The notes: generated by a model not told the origin, from the letters alone. A stretch of 22,965 bases of DNA from Gammaproteobacteria bacterium UBA4421 (GCA_002389675.1 DGQF01000027.1:1-22965); one strand, 5' to 3'; positions 8,943 to 16,513 are shown, numbered from the stretch's first letter. Translations and numbers: made by a program.

Positions 8943-8961
8943 CAAGAAGCGCTTGTTTTTT
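8943..8961 (+). terminator. Possible weak terminator after the BCCT gene
   Basis: CAAG (8943-8946) pairs with CTTG (8952-8955) across a 5-nt loop, followed by six T (8956-8961). A stem of four pairs is short, so this would be leaky at best. A second small hairpin, GCCGT/ACGGC (8971-8986), lies just downstream without a U-tract. Together they could reduce but not abolish read-through into the cupin gene. Confidence 0.25.
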
Positions 8962-9009
8962 GGCGTCTGAGCCGTCAAGTTACGGCAAACGTAGTGAAAA
9001 GAGGGTGGG

Positions 9010-9492
9010 ATGGACGAGCAGATTAAAAATGATCCGGGCATTAGTGATGCTGCAGCGCAGAGTTTGAGTCGTCGGGGGCACTTGGCCTTCAACTGGGATG
9101 ACCTGCAGTCGATAGAATTACCTTCCGGTATTGTTACCCGCATGTACCGTGCCGGTCTGGACGAATCTGCACCGACTATCTTTCACGTTTACTATCCACC
9201 GGGCTGTGTTGTTGAGGCGCATACTCATGCGTGTGATTACACGGAGATTATCCTTGAAGGCGCACAGAGGGTGGGGGCTCAATGGCATTATGCGGGGGAC
9301 GTACGTATCGGACTGGCTAATCGAGGTTATGGACCATTGGTGGCTGGTGATGAGGGCGCAACGGTGCTGTTCATGTTTAAAGATGGGCGTTGGCCGGCAG
9401 TGACTATCGGCAAAAATGACGGCAGTAGCTTAGGCAGTGACGTCATTGAGGCATTTGTTGCACAACAATCCGGGGCTGCGCCTCGGTCATAG
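9010..9492 (+). CDS. Small cupin-domain protein, function unknown
   Basis: A 160-residue soluble protein with one cupin barrel at about 45-130. Cupin motif 1 is present as 'HTHACDYTEIILEG' (71-84), giving likely metal ligands H71, H73 and E79. Motif 2 (about 103-120, 'GYGPLVAGDEGATVLF') has no histidine, so the usual fourth ligand is missing or replaced. No signal peptide is seen. GAGGG at 9001-9005 precedes the ATG at 4 nt. The gene lies 76 bp after the BCCT gene on the same strand and may belong to that unit; its 3' end overlaps the convergent CDF gene by 6 bp. Some single-cupin proteins are DMSP lyases, but the missing motif-2 histidine argues against that. It could be a small enzyme or a ligand-binding protein acting on whatever the carrier imports. 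Confidence 0.75.
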   Translation: MDEQIKNDPGISDAAAQSLSRRGHLAFNWDDLQSIELPSGIVTRMYRAGLDESAPTIFHVYYPPGCVVEAHTHACDYTEIILEGAQRVGAQWHYAGDVRIGLANRGYGPLVAGDEGATVLFMFKDGRWPAVTIGKNDGSSLGSDVIEAFVAQQSGAAPRS

Positions 9493-10359
9493 CCTGACCT
9501 CGGAACTAGGCTCCATGTGGATAGAAATATCCCGCAGGCCATAGTGTGCCTCTAGCCTGTCTTCGATTTGATCTGCCAGGGCATGTGCCTGAGCAATGGG
9601 TAAATGGGCATCAACTGAGATGATCATGTCCACGGCCCGCTCGGATCCGATCCAGCGAGACCGCACGCGACGTATTGTACCTGCACCGGTAACGGCCTCT
9701 GCGGTTGCAATCAAAGCTTCGGAGTCGATGGACGACATATCGGTCAGGGCGGGTAGCGCCCGCCGAAACAGAGTAAACGCCAAATAGAGAACGAGGCCGG
9801 AAACCCCTAGCGCGCAGAGTTGATCCAGCCATTGGTACCCCATGGCCGAAAGTTGCCATCCGATGATAACAACTGTGCTTGTCAGGACATCAGCGAACGT
9901 ATGGCTGGCGTCGGCGAGTAAAATGTCGGAGTTTAGTTTTCGGGCCCAAAAACGCTGCCAGGCAGACAAAACGACATTAATGACCAGCACAGCAAGCATC
10001 AGTAACAGTTCCCATCCGCCGGTGGTTACAACGCTATCTTCTCGGCGAATGGCCTGAAGGGCCAATTCGAAGGCAAATACGGCCAGGAGCGTGGCGAGGC
10101 CGAATACGGCAAGGGTCTCGAACTTGCGGTGGCCGTAGGGATGTTCTGCGTCCGGTGGCGCGCTCGAATGCTTCACCACCAGCCACGCTACGCCATTGTT
10201 GAGAACATCCGTAAAGGAGTGAATGGCGTCGCCTATGATGGCCAGCGATCCGGTAGATATACCGACCGCTAATTTGGCCCCGAGAACAACCAGATTTGCT
10301 GCACCCTCAATGAAGATAATGCGCAATACGTGTCGATCTTTTTGAGGGGTTTCTTGCAT
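9487..10359 (-). CDS. Cation diffusion facilitator (CDF) metal exporter, zinc-type
   Basis: A 290-residue inner-membrane protein with six helices and a C-terminal cytoplasmic domain, normal for the family. The transport site shows H47-x3-D51 in helix 2 ('GDAIHSFTD') and H153-x3-D157 in helix 5 ('ADASHTFAD'). The two-His/two-Asp set is typical of zinc exporters, whereas manganese and iron members usually have Asp in place of these His. 'DAEHPYGHRKFE' (70-81) is the conserved loop after helix 2. The C-terminal part (about 210-290) with 'ISVDAHLPIAQAHALADQIED' is the usual metal-sensing ferredoxin-like domain. It exports Zn2+ or a similar divalent ion in exchange for protons. It reads alone on the minus strand, converging on the cupin, and is divergent from the GPH symporter. 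The ribosome binding site is weak (GAG about 10 nt upstream). Confidence 0.92.
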   Translation of the reverse strand: MQETPQKDRHVLRIIFIEGAANLVVLGAKLAVGISTGSLAIIGDAIHSFTDVLNNGVAWLVVKHSSAPPDAEHPYGHRKFETLAVFGLATLLAVFAFELALQAIRREDSVVTTGGWELLLMLAVLVINVVLSAWQRFWARKLNSDILLADASHTFADVLTSTVVIIGWQLSAMGYQWLDQLCALGVSGLVLYLAFTLFRRALPALTDMSSIDSEALIATAEAVTGAGTIRRVRSRWIGSERAVDMIISVDAHLPIAQAHALADQIEDRLEAHYGLRDISIHMEPSSEVRL

Positions 10360-10426
10360 GTTTTTCTACTCACGCCCAATGCAGGGACAAACCATGGTAC
10401 ACCGGATGAATTGCATTGCCATATGA

Positions 10427-10453
10427 GCACTCGAACATCTGCTGTTTGAGTGC
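10427..10453. promoter_or_regulatory. Inverted repeat GCACTCGAACA-N5-TGTTTGAGTGC, candidate operator
   Basis: Two 11-bp arms (10427-10437 and 10443-10453) match at 10 of 11 positions; the single mismatch would be a G-U pair in RNA. No U-tract follows on either strand. It lies between the divergent CDF and GPH genes, about 25 bp upstream of a candidate -35 box. A third copy of the half-site, CACTCGAAC on the minus strand, occurs at 10523-10531. This arrangement looks like a regulator binding site; no likely regulator gene lies next to it in the window. Confidence 0.45.
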
Positions 10454-10478
10454 GGATGAGTTTAACTGACGTCTTTGC

Positions 10479-10508
10479 TTGACCGTAGTTCAACGGGCAG
10501 GGCATATT
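10479..10508 (+). promoter_or_regulatory. Candidate sigma70 promoter for the GPH symporter
   Basis: TTGACC (10479-10484) is a five-of-six -35 match, and CATATT (10503-10508) is a four-of-six -10 match at 18 bp spacing. This would start transcription near 10515, about 60 nt before the ATG. The half-site at 10523-10531 would then lie just downstream of the start, where a bound repressor could block transcription. Confidence 0.35.
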
Positions 10509-10522
10509 TGACCACTTAAAGA

Positions 10523-10531
10523 GTTCGAGTG
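10523..10531 (-). promoter_or_regulatory. Third half-site copy (CACTCGAAC)
   Basis: On the minus strand this reads CACTCGAAC, identical over nine bases to the left arm of the inverted repeat at 10427-10437. It lies about 70 bp from the second arm. Two sites straddling a promoter fit DNA looping or cooperative binding, but nine bases alone could also recur by chance. Confidence 0.3.
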
Positions 10532-10575
10532 GGCGTTCTGCGCCGGACGATACCGGTTAAGGTGCGATAAAAGCG

Positions 10576-12060
10576 ATGGCAACAAATATGACCAACCCCG
10601 AAACACCTGACGCGGTGAACGCCTCAAATCCACACAAATTACCTTTGCGCCTAAAGACAGCGTATGGGTTTGGCTCAGTGGCTTTTGGTGTAAAAAACAA
10701 CGGTTTTGACTATTTTTTGTTGTTGTTCTACAGCCAAGTGGTTGGGTTAGACGCCCATCTGGTGGGTATCGCCATTACGACAGCGCTGGTCTTTGATGCG
10801 CTCTCAGATCCTGTGGTCGGCTATTGGTCTGACAATCTAAGGTCCCGCTGGGGGCGCCGCCATCCCTTTATGTATGCGGCCCTAATTCCCGTTTCTCTGT
10901 CCTACTTTCTGTTGTGGAACCCGCCTACCGACTGGGACGAGCAGAGTTTGTTTTGGTATTTGTTGGTTCTGGCAGTGATCATTCGCACCTTTATTACGCT
11001 GTATGAGACGCCCAGTAGTGCCTTAGCTGCAGAATTGACGGATGACTATCAGGAGCGGAGTTCGCTGCTCAGTTTCCGCTACTATTTCGGATGGACTGGC
11101 GGCAACACCATGACCGTGATGATGTTTTTTTTCATTTTTCCGGCCATGGTCACGTCGACCATTGCGGACGGTCGCTTTAATATTACAAGCTACGAAATGT
11201 TGGGTGCGGTTGGCTCAGTGCTTATTTTTATCTCGATATTGGTTGCCGCGCTGGGTACTCACTCGCGGATACCCTATCTGAAAAGCCCTCCCCCGCAGCG
11301 CAAGATGAGTTTGGGGCGGATATTTAAAGAGATTTTTGAAACACTGTCCAATCGCTCGTTTGTCGCTCTGTTTGTCGGTGCTCTGTTAGGGGCCATTGCG
11401 ACTGGGCTTGCAGCCGCGCTGGCGTTTTATTTTTATACCTATTTTTGGGAATTCACCTCGCAACAAACCGGCCTGATCACAATGGGGGTCTTTCTGGCGG
11501 CCGTTATTGGCGGCGGTTTGGCGCCGATACTTTCACGACGGTACGGCAAAAAAAGAGCCGCTATGTGGGTGGGGCTGGTCGCCTTTCTGGGCGCACCGCT
11601 GCCGGTTTTTTTGCGTCTTGTTGGTGTGTTGCCGGACAATGGTGATCCGTTTGTGTTTTGGTTTGTGCTGATCACTGGTGTGATCGATGTTGGGCTAATC
11701 ATTTGCTTTCAGATTCTGTATGCGTCCATGACGGCTGATTTGGTTGAACAGGCAGAGTTGAAAACCGGGCGGCGTTCCGAAGGCGTTTTTTTCTCAAGCG
11801 TGACTTTTGTGCGTAAAAGTGTGCAGGGACTAGGGCTCTTATTTGCTTCTTTTGTATTGGCGATGGCGGATTTCCCGACGGGCGCTGATGTGGGCCAGGT
11901 GTCGTCCCAAGCGGTTTATAAACTGGGTCTTTATTATGTTCCGACTATCCTGACCTTGTGGATGGCTATGATTGCGGTGATATCAATGTATAAGCTCAGC
12001 GAAGGTGAGCATGCGGATAATCTTCAGCGGCTGCGAGCTGCTGCGGACCAGAACCGTTAA
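10576..12060 (+). CDS. GPH-family (MelB-like) sodium/sugar symporter
   Basis: A 494-residue MFS-fold membrane protein. It starts with 'LKTAYGFGSVAFGVKNN' (26-42), then 'FDALSDPVVGYWSD' (73-86) and 'SRWGRRHPFM' (90-99). These are the classic N-terminal motifs of glycoside-pentoside-hexuronide:cation symporters such as MelB. Twelve hydrophobic segments and a hydrophilic central loop near residue 235 fit. Members import sugars, glycosides or uronides with Na+ or H+; the substrate cannot be read here. The ATG at 10576 has AAGG 13 nt upstream, a rather wide spacing. An aldo/keto reductase follows after 61 bp without a clear terminator, so the two are probably one operon. The promoter and repeated operator-like sites upstream are listed separately. 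Confidence 0.88.
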   Translation: MATNMTNPETPDAVNASNPHKLPLRLKTAYGFGSVAFGVKNNGFDYFLLLFYSQVVGLDAHLVGIAITTALVFDALSDPVVGYWSDNLRSRWGRRHPFMYAALIPVSLSYFLLWNPPTDWDEQSLFWYLLVLAVIIRTFITLYETPSSALAAELTDDYQERSSLLSFRYYFGWTGGNTMTVMMFFFIFPAMVTSTIADGRFNITSYEMLGAVGSVLIFISILVAALGTHSRIPYLKSPPPQRKMSLGRIFKEIFETLSNRSFVALFVGALLGAIATGLAAALAFYFYTYFWEFTSQQTGLITMGVFLAAVIGGGLAPILSRRYGKKRAAMWVGLVAFLGAPLPVFLRLVGVLPDNGDPFVFWFVLITGVIDVGLIICFQILYASMTADLVEQAELKTGRRSEGVFFSSVTFVRKSVQGLGLLFASFVLAMADFPTGADVGQVSSQAVYKLGLYYVPTILTLWMAMIAVISMYKLSEGEHADNLQRLRAAADQNR

Positions 12061-12121
12061 TTCGCGGTAACCGGGCGCCGCATACTATTGAGCTGAATAT
12101 TAATCCATGGAGCAGAACACT

Positions 12122-13135
12122 ATGACAGGCATCACTCGAAACATTGGCTCTTCAGAGGTTCATCCGATTGGGCTGGGGTGTATGAATCTTAGCCATGCCT
12201 ATGGGCCTGCCCAGGAGCGTAAAGAGGCGATTGCGTTTTTGCAAAAGGCCGTGGACATTGGATATAACTTTTTAGATACCGCGACTATTTATGGGATGGG
12301 AGAGAATGAAAAACTAATTGGTGATGCGTTAAAGGACCGGCGGGAACGGTATGTGTTGGCCAGCAAGTGTGTGATGGGCTTCGCGGACGGTAAACGATCT
12401 CTTAACGCCAAACCAGAGGCCATCAAAAGTGCCTGTACAGCGAGTTTGAAGCGCCTGCAGACCGATGTGATTGATCTTTATTATATGCACCGCCCTGACC
12501 CCAATGTGCCCATTGAAGACTCTGTTGGTGCGCTGGCTGATTTGGTTCAGGAGGGTAAAATTCGTATGATCGGGTTGTCGGAGATGTCAGCAGAGATGCT
12601 TCAGCGAGCCCATGCGGTGCACCCCATTGCGGCCATGCAATCTGAATATTCTTTGATGACCCGCAATCCCGAAATTGCGGTGATCCAAGCCTGCGCGCAG
12701 CTTGGGGTAACGTTTGTACCTTTTTCACCCGTCGGTCGCGGTTTTTTAGCGGATGATCCGCTTACGCCAGATGAATATCATAAGAGCGATTTGCGTCGTA
12801 CGTTTCCCAGATTTAGTGACCCGCACTACAGCGCAAATTTGAGCTTGTTGAAAATTGCTAAGTGGCATGCGGCCGAATTAGGCATTACCGTTGCCCAACT
12901 TGCGCTGGCATGGTGCTTGGCTCAGGACCCTCGATGTGTGCCGATACCGGGCACCACCCGGTTAAAACATTTGCAGGATAATTTTGCGGCGGCAGATGTT
13001 GTGTTATCCGAAGATCGCCTAGCCGAATTGAATAACGCGTTTGCGCCGGAGACTGTTTCAGGATTGCGCTACTCCGCACCGGCTCAGGCTACCGTAACCA
13101 CTGAACGGTTCGAATTTGAGCAGCAAGCCGGCTAG
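12122..13135 (+). CDS. Aldo/keto reductase
   Basis: A 337-residue NADPH-type oxidoreductase of the TIM-barrel aldo/keto reductase superfamily. All four catalytic residues are visible: D52 and Y57 ('FLDTATIYG'), K82 ('LASKC') and H123 ('YYMHRPDP'). The C-terminal 'VPIPGTTRLKHLQDN' is the cofactor-phosphate binding stretch seen in the yeast-like/YajO branch. It should reduce an aldehyde or ketone (or a sugar carbonyl) in the cytoplasm. I start it at ATG 12122, because GGAG (12109-12112) lies 9 nt upstream; the ATG at 12107 has no ribosome binding site and itself contains part of that GGAG. Coming right after a sugar-type symporter, it may act on the imported compound. It converges on the Bcr/CflA gene with a 39-bp gap. 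Confidence 0.92.
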   Translation: MTGITRNIGSSEVHPIGLGCMNLSHAYGPAQERKEAIAFLQKAVDIGYNFLDTATIYGMGENEKLIGDALKDRRERYVLASKCVMGFADGKRSLNAKPEAIKSACTASLKRLQTDVIDLYYMHRPDPNVPIEDSVGALADLVQEGKIRMIGLSEMSAEMLQRAHAVHPIAAMQSEYSLMTRNPEIAVIQACAQLGVTFVPFSPVGRGFLADDPLTPDEYHKSDLRRTFPRFSDPHYSANLSLLKIAKWHAAELGITVAQLALAWCLAQDPRCVPIPGTTRLKHLQDNFAAADVVLSEDRLAELNNAFAPETVSGLRYSAPAQATVTTERFEFEQQAG

Positions 13136-13174
13136 GGCGCATAGCGCTTGTCGGTTCTGGCCGCTCGGTGGTTT

Positions 13175-14407
13175 TCAGTCATATTGTTCTGGGCTGGTTC
13201 TGGGGATGGTTAAAGCGACAAGATTACCTAACACCAGTGCAGCCAGCATTGTAAATACTATGGGCCGAAGTGTACCGTCAAAGAACAACCCGGATGCTGC
13301 GCCAAGTAGCCCGCCAATCGCGAAAATAGAAGTGTTTAACAATGAGGTCGCGCTGCCGCTGAGCGCGCGAAATGGCGCAAGGTAGAGACCCTGAACAGCG
13401 GGTCCAATCAGGCCGTTACAGCCAATCACAATTGCTAAGAGGGGAAGAAAAAAGGCGAGTGGGGCGTCGGTGAATATAACAACGCCTGATAGCATTAGAA
13501 TACCCAACAACTGGACGCTGCGCCCCCAAACGTAAAGAGAATAAATGGGTATCCGATTCATTAATCGAGAGGTCAGAAAATTAGCCACCATCATGGCGAT
13601 CACATTGGCACCAAAATAGAACGCAAATTGGTTTGCGGGAACGGCAAAATAATCCATGTAGATGTAGGATGAATGCGTGATAAAAATCATAAGTACCGAC
13701 GCGATCAATCCTTGTGCAAAGATGTAACGCAGGGGAACTAACTTTCCCTTGATGCGCAAGGTTACGACGTTGGCGTATTGGGTCAGAATTTCCCGGGCAT
13801 CAAAAGTCCGCGCGTGTTGGGTTGCGGTCTCTGCGGTGAAGGCTAAAAACAACCCCAATACGGCAGCGTAAATCGCCAAAAACAAGAAAATGCTGGCCCA
13901 CCCAAGTGGCAACATTGCCGCTCCGATTGCCGGAGCAATGAGAGGCGCGGTGAGCATAACCATCATGATTTTTGGAAACTGGCGCGCTGCATCCATTGCG
14001 CTGTAGGCGTCTCTGACCATGGCTAAACAGATCACGGTTGCAAAACCTCCGCCGATGGCTTGAATTCCGCGAAGCGCTAAAATGACGTTAATATTTTGCG
14101 AATACGCGATACCTAAGGAGCAGATGATAAACAGGACCAAGCCGGTTAAACCCACAACACGGCGCCCTAATTGGTCCGATACTGGTCCGCCAATGAGTTG
14201 GCCAATTGCGAACCCGATCAGATAAGCACTTAAGGTTTGATTGGTGCGTACGATGTTGGTCCCCAAGTCCTGCGCCATGCTCGGTAGAGCGGGTAAATAG
14301 GTATCGATAGCAAATGGACCAAGCGCGATAAGTGCTGCGATAAAAGGCACAAAATGCCGCCCCGGTTTGGTTTTTAGGCCCTCATTATTTGGCGAATTTA
14401 TAGTCAA
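13175..14407 (-). CDS. Bcr/CflA-type multidrug efflux MFS transporter
   Basis: A 410-residue protein with about 12 membrane helices. 'LGPFAIDTYLPALP' (29-42) in helix 1, with acidic D35, and motif A 'GPVSDQLGRR' (74-83) are diagnostic of the Bcr/CflA branch of drug:H+ antiporters. 'LRGIQAIGGG' and 'AMVRDAY' follow in helices 4-5, again typical. It should export a small molecule from the cytoplasm. The start is a TTG whose last two bases overlap the TGA of the preceding sulfotransferase (TTGA, positions 14407-14404), so its translation depends on ribosomes arriving from that gene. This tight coupling suggests the pump works on the product of the sulfotransferase. Confidence 0.9.
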   Translation of the reverse strand: MTINSPNNEGLKTKPGRHFVPFIAALIALGPFAIDTYLPALPSMAQDLGTNIVRTNQTLSAYLIGFAIGQLIGGPVSDQLGRRVVGLTGLVLFIICSLGIAYSQNINVILALRGIQAIGGGFATVICLAMVRDAYSAMDAARQFPKIMMVMLTAPLIAPAIGAAMLPLGWASIFLFLAIYAAVLGLFLAFTAETATQHARTFDAREILTQYANVVTLRIKGKLVPLRYIFAQGLIASVLMIFITHSSYIYMDYFAVPANQFAFYFGANVIAMMVANFLTSRLMNRIPIYSLYVWGRSVQLLGILMLSGVVIFTDAPLAFFLPLLAIVIGCNGLIGPAVQGLYLAPFRALSGSATSLLNTSIFAIGGLLGAASGLFFDGTLRPIVFTMLAALVLGNLVALTIPRTSPEQYD

Positions 14408-15288
14408 CGGTAAACGGCTTTGAGTAAGGTGTCATATTGTTCTAGGCCGAGTTTGGGTGTGATTTTTGCTGCCCACTGTGCCTGAATGTCTGCGCGAAGG
14501 GTGTCACTCAAACGCGCGCGGTCGCCCACTTGTCCTGTTCTTACCTTGGCACTGTCGCTGCCATGAGGCAGCACTGACTCCTCGGTTTTTGCACGTAAAA
14601 GAGCATCGTCGAATTTAGTTTTGTGATGCTGCATGAAAGCAAAAGAAGCCCGTTCTAAGGTGAGGTTGAGCAGCGACTCATCGATTGGGATGTTGCAGAA
14701 CTGGGCGATGCGAGTGATGGTGGCGGATAAATCATCTGACATGTGTTCGTAGGTGAGAAACAATACATCATCGTCTAGCCTGTGGGGCCACCAACTGAGC
14801 AAATGGTCAAAGTAGGCGCCGGGTAAAAACACCTCACGTACAAATTCGTCCAGCGAAATCGTGTTGGGCTCGATAAACCAGCCCTCCATGAATTTGAACA
14901 GCGAATAGGCGACGTCTGCTGGATGTCGCACCGAAACGATGTATTTGGCACCGCGAGGTAAATCAGCCCTTTGCGCATGGCTTTTATAACCCCGTGGATG
15001 TGCGCGCTGTTCGGCGTTAAGGTCAATTCCTAGCATCGGACTGACCTCTAGCCATGGCACAACCGCCGAGATGTCCTCAAAATTGGTATCACCCCGGGTA
15101 CGCAGCGTATGGAAAATCTGCTGCAACCAGGTTGTGCCGGATTTTGAAAAGGGGGTAATGAATACGTCACTGGAGCGCACGTTAAAAGGTTCGCTGGATG
15201 GTTTGGATGCGCCAGGGGTGGGAGTCCATAACCGTTTTTGTAGGTCGTAGTATTCAGATACTGTGCTCGCTCGGCGTCGCTCGGTCAC
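14404..15288 (-). CDS. SULT-type sulfotransferase
   Basis: A 294-residue soluble enzyme, the size of classic cytosolic sulfotransferases (Sulfotransfer_1). The PAPS 5'-phosphosulfate loop is 'PFSKSGTTWL' (46-55). The likely catalytic histidine is H104 in 'GYKSHAQRADLP'. The 3'-phosphate site is 'VRHPADVAYSLFKFM' (120-134; R121, S129). The C-terminal cofactor motif 'RTGQVGD' (250-256) corresponds to RKGxxGD. Such enzymes sulfate hydroxyl groups on small molecules such as phenols, steroids or alcohols. It is a different branch from the TPR-sulfotransferase at 4963-6942. The start is GTG at 15288 with AGG 8 nt upstream. The Bcr/CflA pump overlaps its stop codon. The VOC lipoprotein gene lies 115 bp upstream on the same strand and may share a transcript. 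Confidence 0.92.
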   Translation of the reverse strand: MTERRRASTVSEYYDLQKRLWTPTPGASKPSSEPFNVRSSDVFITPFSKSGTTWLQQIFHTLRTRGDTNFEDISAVVPWLEVSPMLGIDLNAEQRAHPRGYKSHAQRADLPRGAKYIVSVRHPADVAYSLFKFMEGWFIEPNTISLDEFVREVFLPGAYFDHLLSWWPHRLDDDVLFLTYEHMSDDLSATITRIAQFCNIPIDESLLNLTLERASFAFMQHHKTKFDDALLRAKTEESVLPHGSDSAKVRTGQVGDRARLSDTLRADIQAQWAAKITPKLGLEQYDTLLKAVYR

Positions 15289-15403
15289 GGATCCAACCTG
15301 GTGATGTCAAAGGGAGCGTAAGTGTAACGGGTAACGGGCGGGTCTGCGGTAATAATCACTGATACAGATTGTGTGATAGAGGGTTCAGCTTGCTGATTTT
15401 AGG

Positions 15404-16495
15404 TCACTTGAGTGCGTGGGCCAGTCTGGCCATGATGGTCATCATCGGTTGCTCTACGAGCTCAATGATGGTGCCGTCTGGGTCATAAAAAGCGACGATT
15501 TTGCCCCAAGAGTCCGCACCCGAGCAGCAGGGTGTGATGTCGGATATGAATTTCACTCCGCGGCTTTGTAGTTTCTTTACATCCCCCTCTATGTCTGCTG
15601 TGGATAGGGCAATTCTGTGAATGCCTAGGTGGTTAATGGGTATCGGGTAAGGGTGCGTTAACAGTTTGGGTGTTTTCCACTCAACAATCTCTAATTGGGA
15701 GCCGTCATAGCTGTGTATAAACAAGCCCCCTTTAATTTCAAAAGGTGTCTGCAGCCCCATAGCTTGTGAGACTTCTAAGGATTCGATCGGATCGATATGT
15801 TTGGTAAACCGGTAGCCCAGTTGTTCATACCAACGAGCAGATCTATCGTAGTTGGTAACGTTAATGGTGACGGGTCCTAATTGCTGGATGTAGGTGCCGG
15901 CTGCGTTTGCTGATGCAGATGTTGAGGAGCGGGGTAGAGACCGCAGTTCATAGAAAGTGCCATCAGGATCCGTGAAAATGGTGAACCGCTCCCCATTTTT
16001 GCGGCTGATCGGTGGCCTCAGAAACGCAACACCCAGAGCCTTTAAGTGTAAATAGTCGGCCGCAATATTGCTGGTCAACATTGTCGCTCGTGACATGCCC
16101 AGATGATTTACAGTGCTGTAAGGTGGACTGTCGTTGCGCGGTATTTTGAATTCGATGAGATCGATGACCCCGCCTGTCAAACCTAAGCCGATCAGCTCTC
16201 CGTGTAAGAGGTATCCGCCCGCTGCGCCCCCTTGGGCACCATCATAGGAGGTAGGGGTTGATATACCCACCGCATGGGCCATGGCTAACGTATTGTTATC
16301 CGGGAATCCAGACACGGTCTCGAAGCCCAGTTGGGCGTAGAAGAGTTTGGAATCCTCGAAGTTGCTGACGTTGGTATTGAAGTGGACGCGTGACAAGACC
16401 TGTAATGTGTTGCTATCCGGAGATTGACTGCAAGCGGTCAGGCTGAAGGCCAGGCATAAACCGAGGCTGAAGTAGCGCCAGATATTGCCACACAT
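15404..16495 (-). CDS. Lipoprotein with two VOC (glyoxalase-like) domains
   Basis: A 363-residue protein. It begins with a lipoprotein signal peptide (basic R7, hydrophobic 9-19, lipobox L19-T-A-C22), so it is probably anchored in the envelope facing the periplasm. Two vicinal-oxygen-chelate domains follow: about 33-190 ('VHFNTNVSNFEDSKLFYAQLGF' start, 'FTDPDGTFYELR' end) and about 203-348 ('INVTNYDRSARWYEQLGY' start, 'FYDPDGTIIELVEQP' end). Each ends in the usual 'DPDGT..EL' strand, whose glutamate is often a metal ligand. VOC enzymes include glyoxalases, extradiol dioxygenases and resistance proteins; most are cytoplasmic, so a lipoprotein form is unusual. The start is ATG 16495, with GGGG 5 nt upstream. 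The frame is open to 16639, but that start would bury the signal peptide. The gene is divergent from a secreted PQQ-propeller protein. Confidence 0.88.
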   Translation of the reverse strand: MCGNIWRYFSLGLCLAFSLTACSQSPDSNTLQVLSRVHFNTNVSNFEDSKLFYAQLGFETVSGFPDNNTLAMAHAVGISTPTSYDGAQGGAAGGYLLHGELIGLGLTGGVIDLIEFKIPRNDSPPYSTVNHLGMSRATMLTSNIAADYLHLKALGVAFLRPPISRKNGERFTIFTDPDGTFYELRSLPRSSTSASANAAGTYIQQLGPVTINVTNYDRSARWYEQLGYRFTKHIDPIESLEVSQAMGLQTPFEIKGGLFIHSYDGSQLEIVEWKTPKLLTHPYPIPINHLGIHRIALSTADIEGDVKKLQSRGVKFISDITPCCSGADSWGKIVAFYDPDGTIIELVEQPMMTIMARLAHALK

Positions 16496-16513
16496 GAAAT
16501 CCCCGTATTTGTT

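Noticed and set aside
9010..9492. Cupin as a DMSP lyase (DddW/DddQ/DddK-like) linked to a DMSP carrier
   Set aside because: The motif-2 histidine needed for the usual metal site is missing, and the BCCT substrate cannot be read from sequence; only a general cupin call is supported.
10269..10505. 78-codon minus-strand frame upstream of the CDF gene
   Set aside because: It overlaps the CDF start in another frame, crosses the promoter region and shows no protein-like features.
12107..12121. Upstream ATG for the aldo/keto reductase
   Set aside because: No ribosome binding site precedes it, while GGAG within it fits ATG 12122 at 9 nt spacing.
15305..15310. Minus-strand TTGACA upstream of the SULT gene as a promoter
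   Set aside because: A -10 box would fall inside the coding start (TGACCG), which does not match, and the mRNA would lack a leader.
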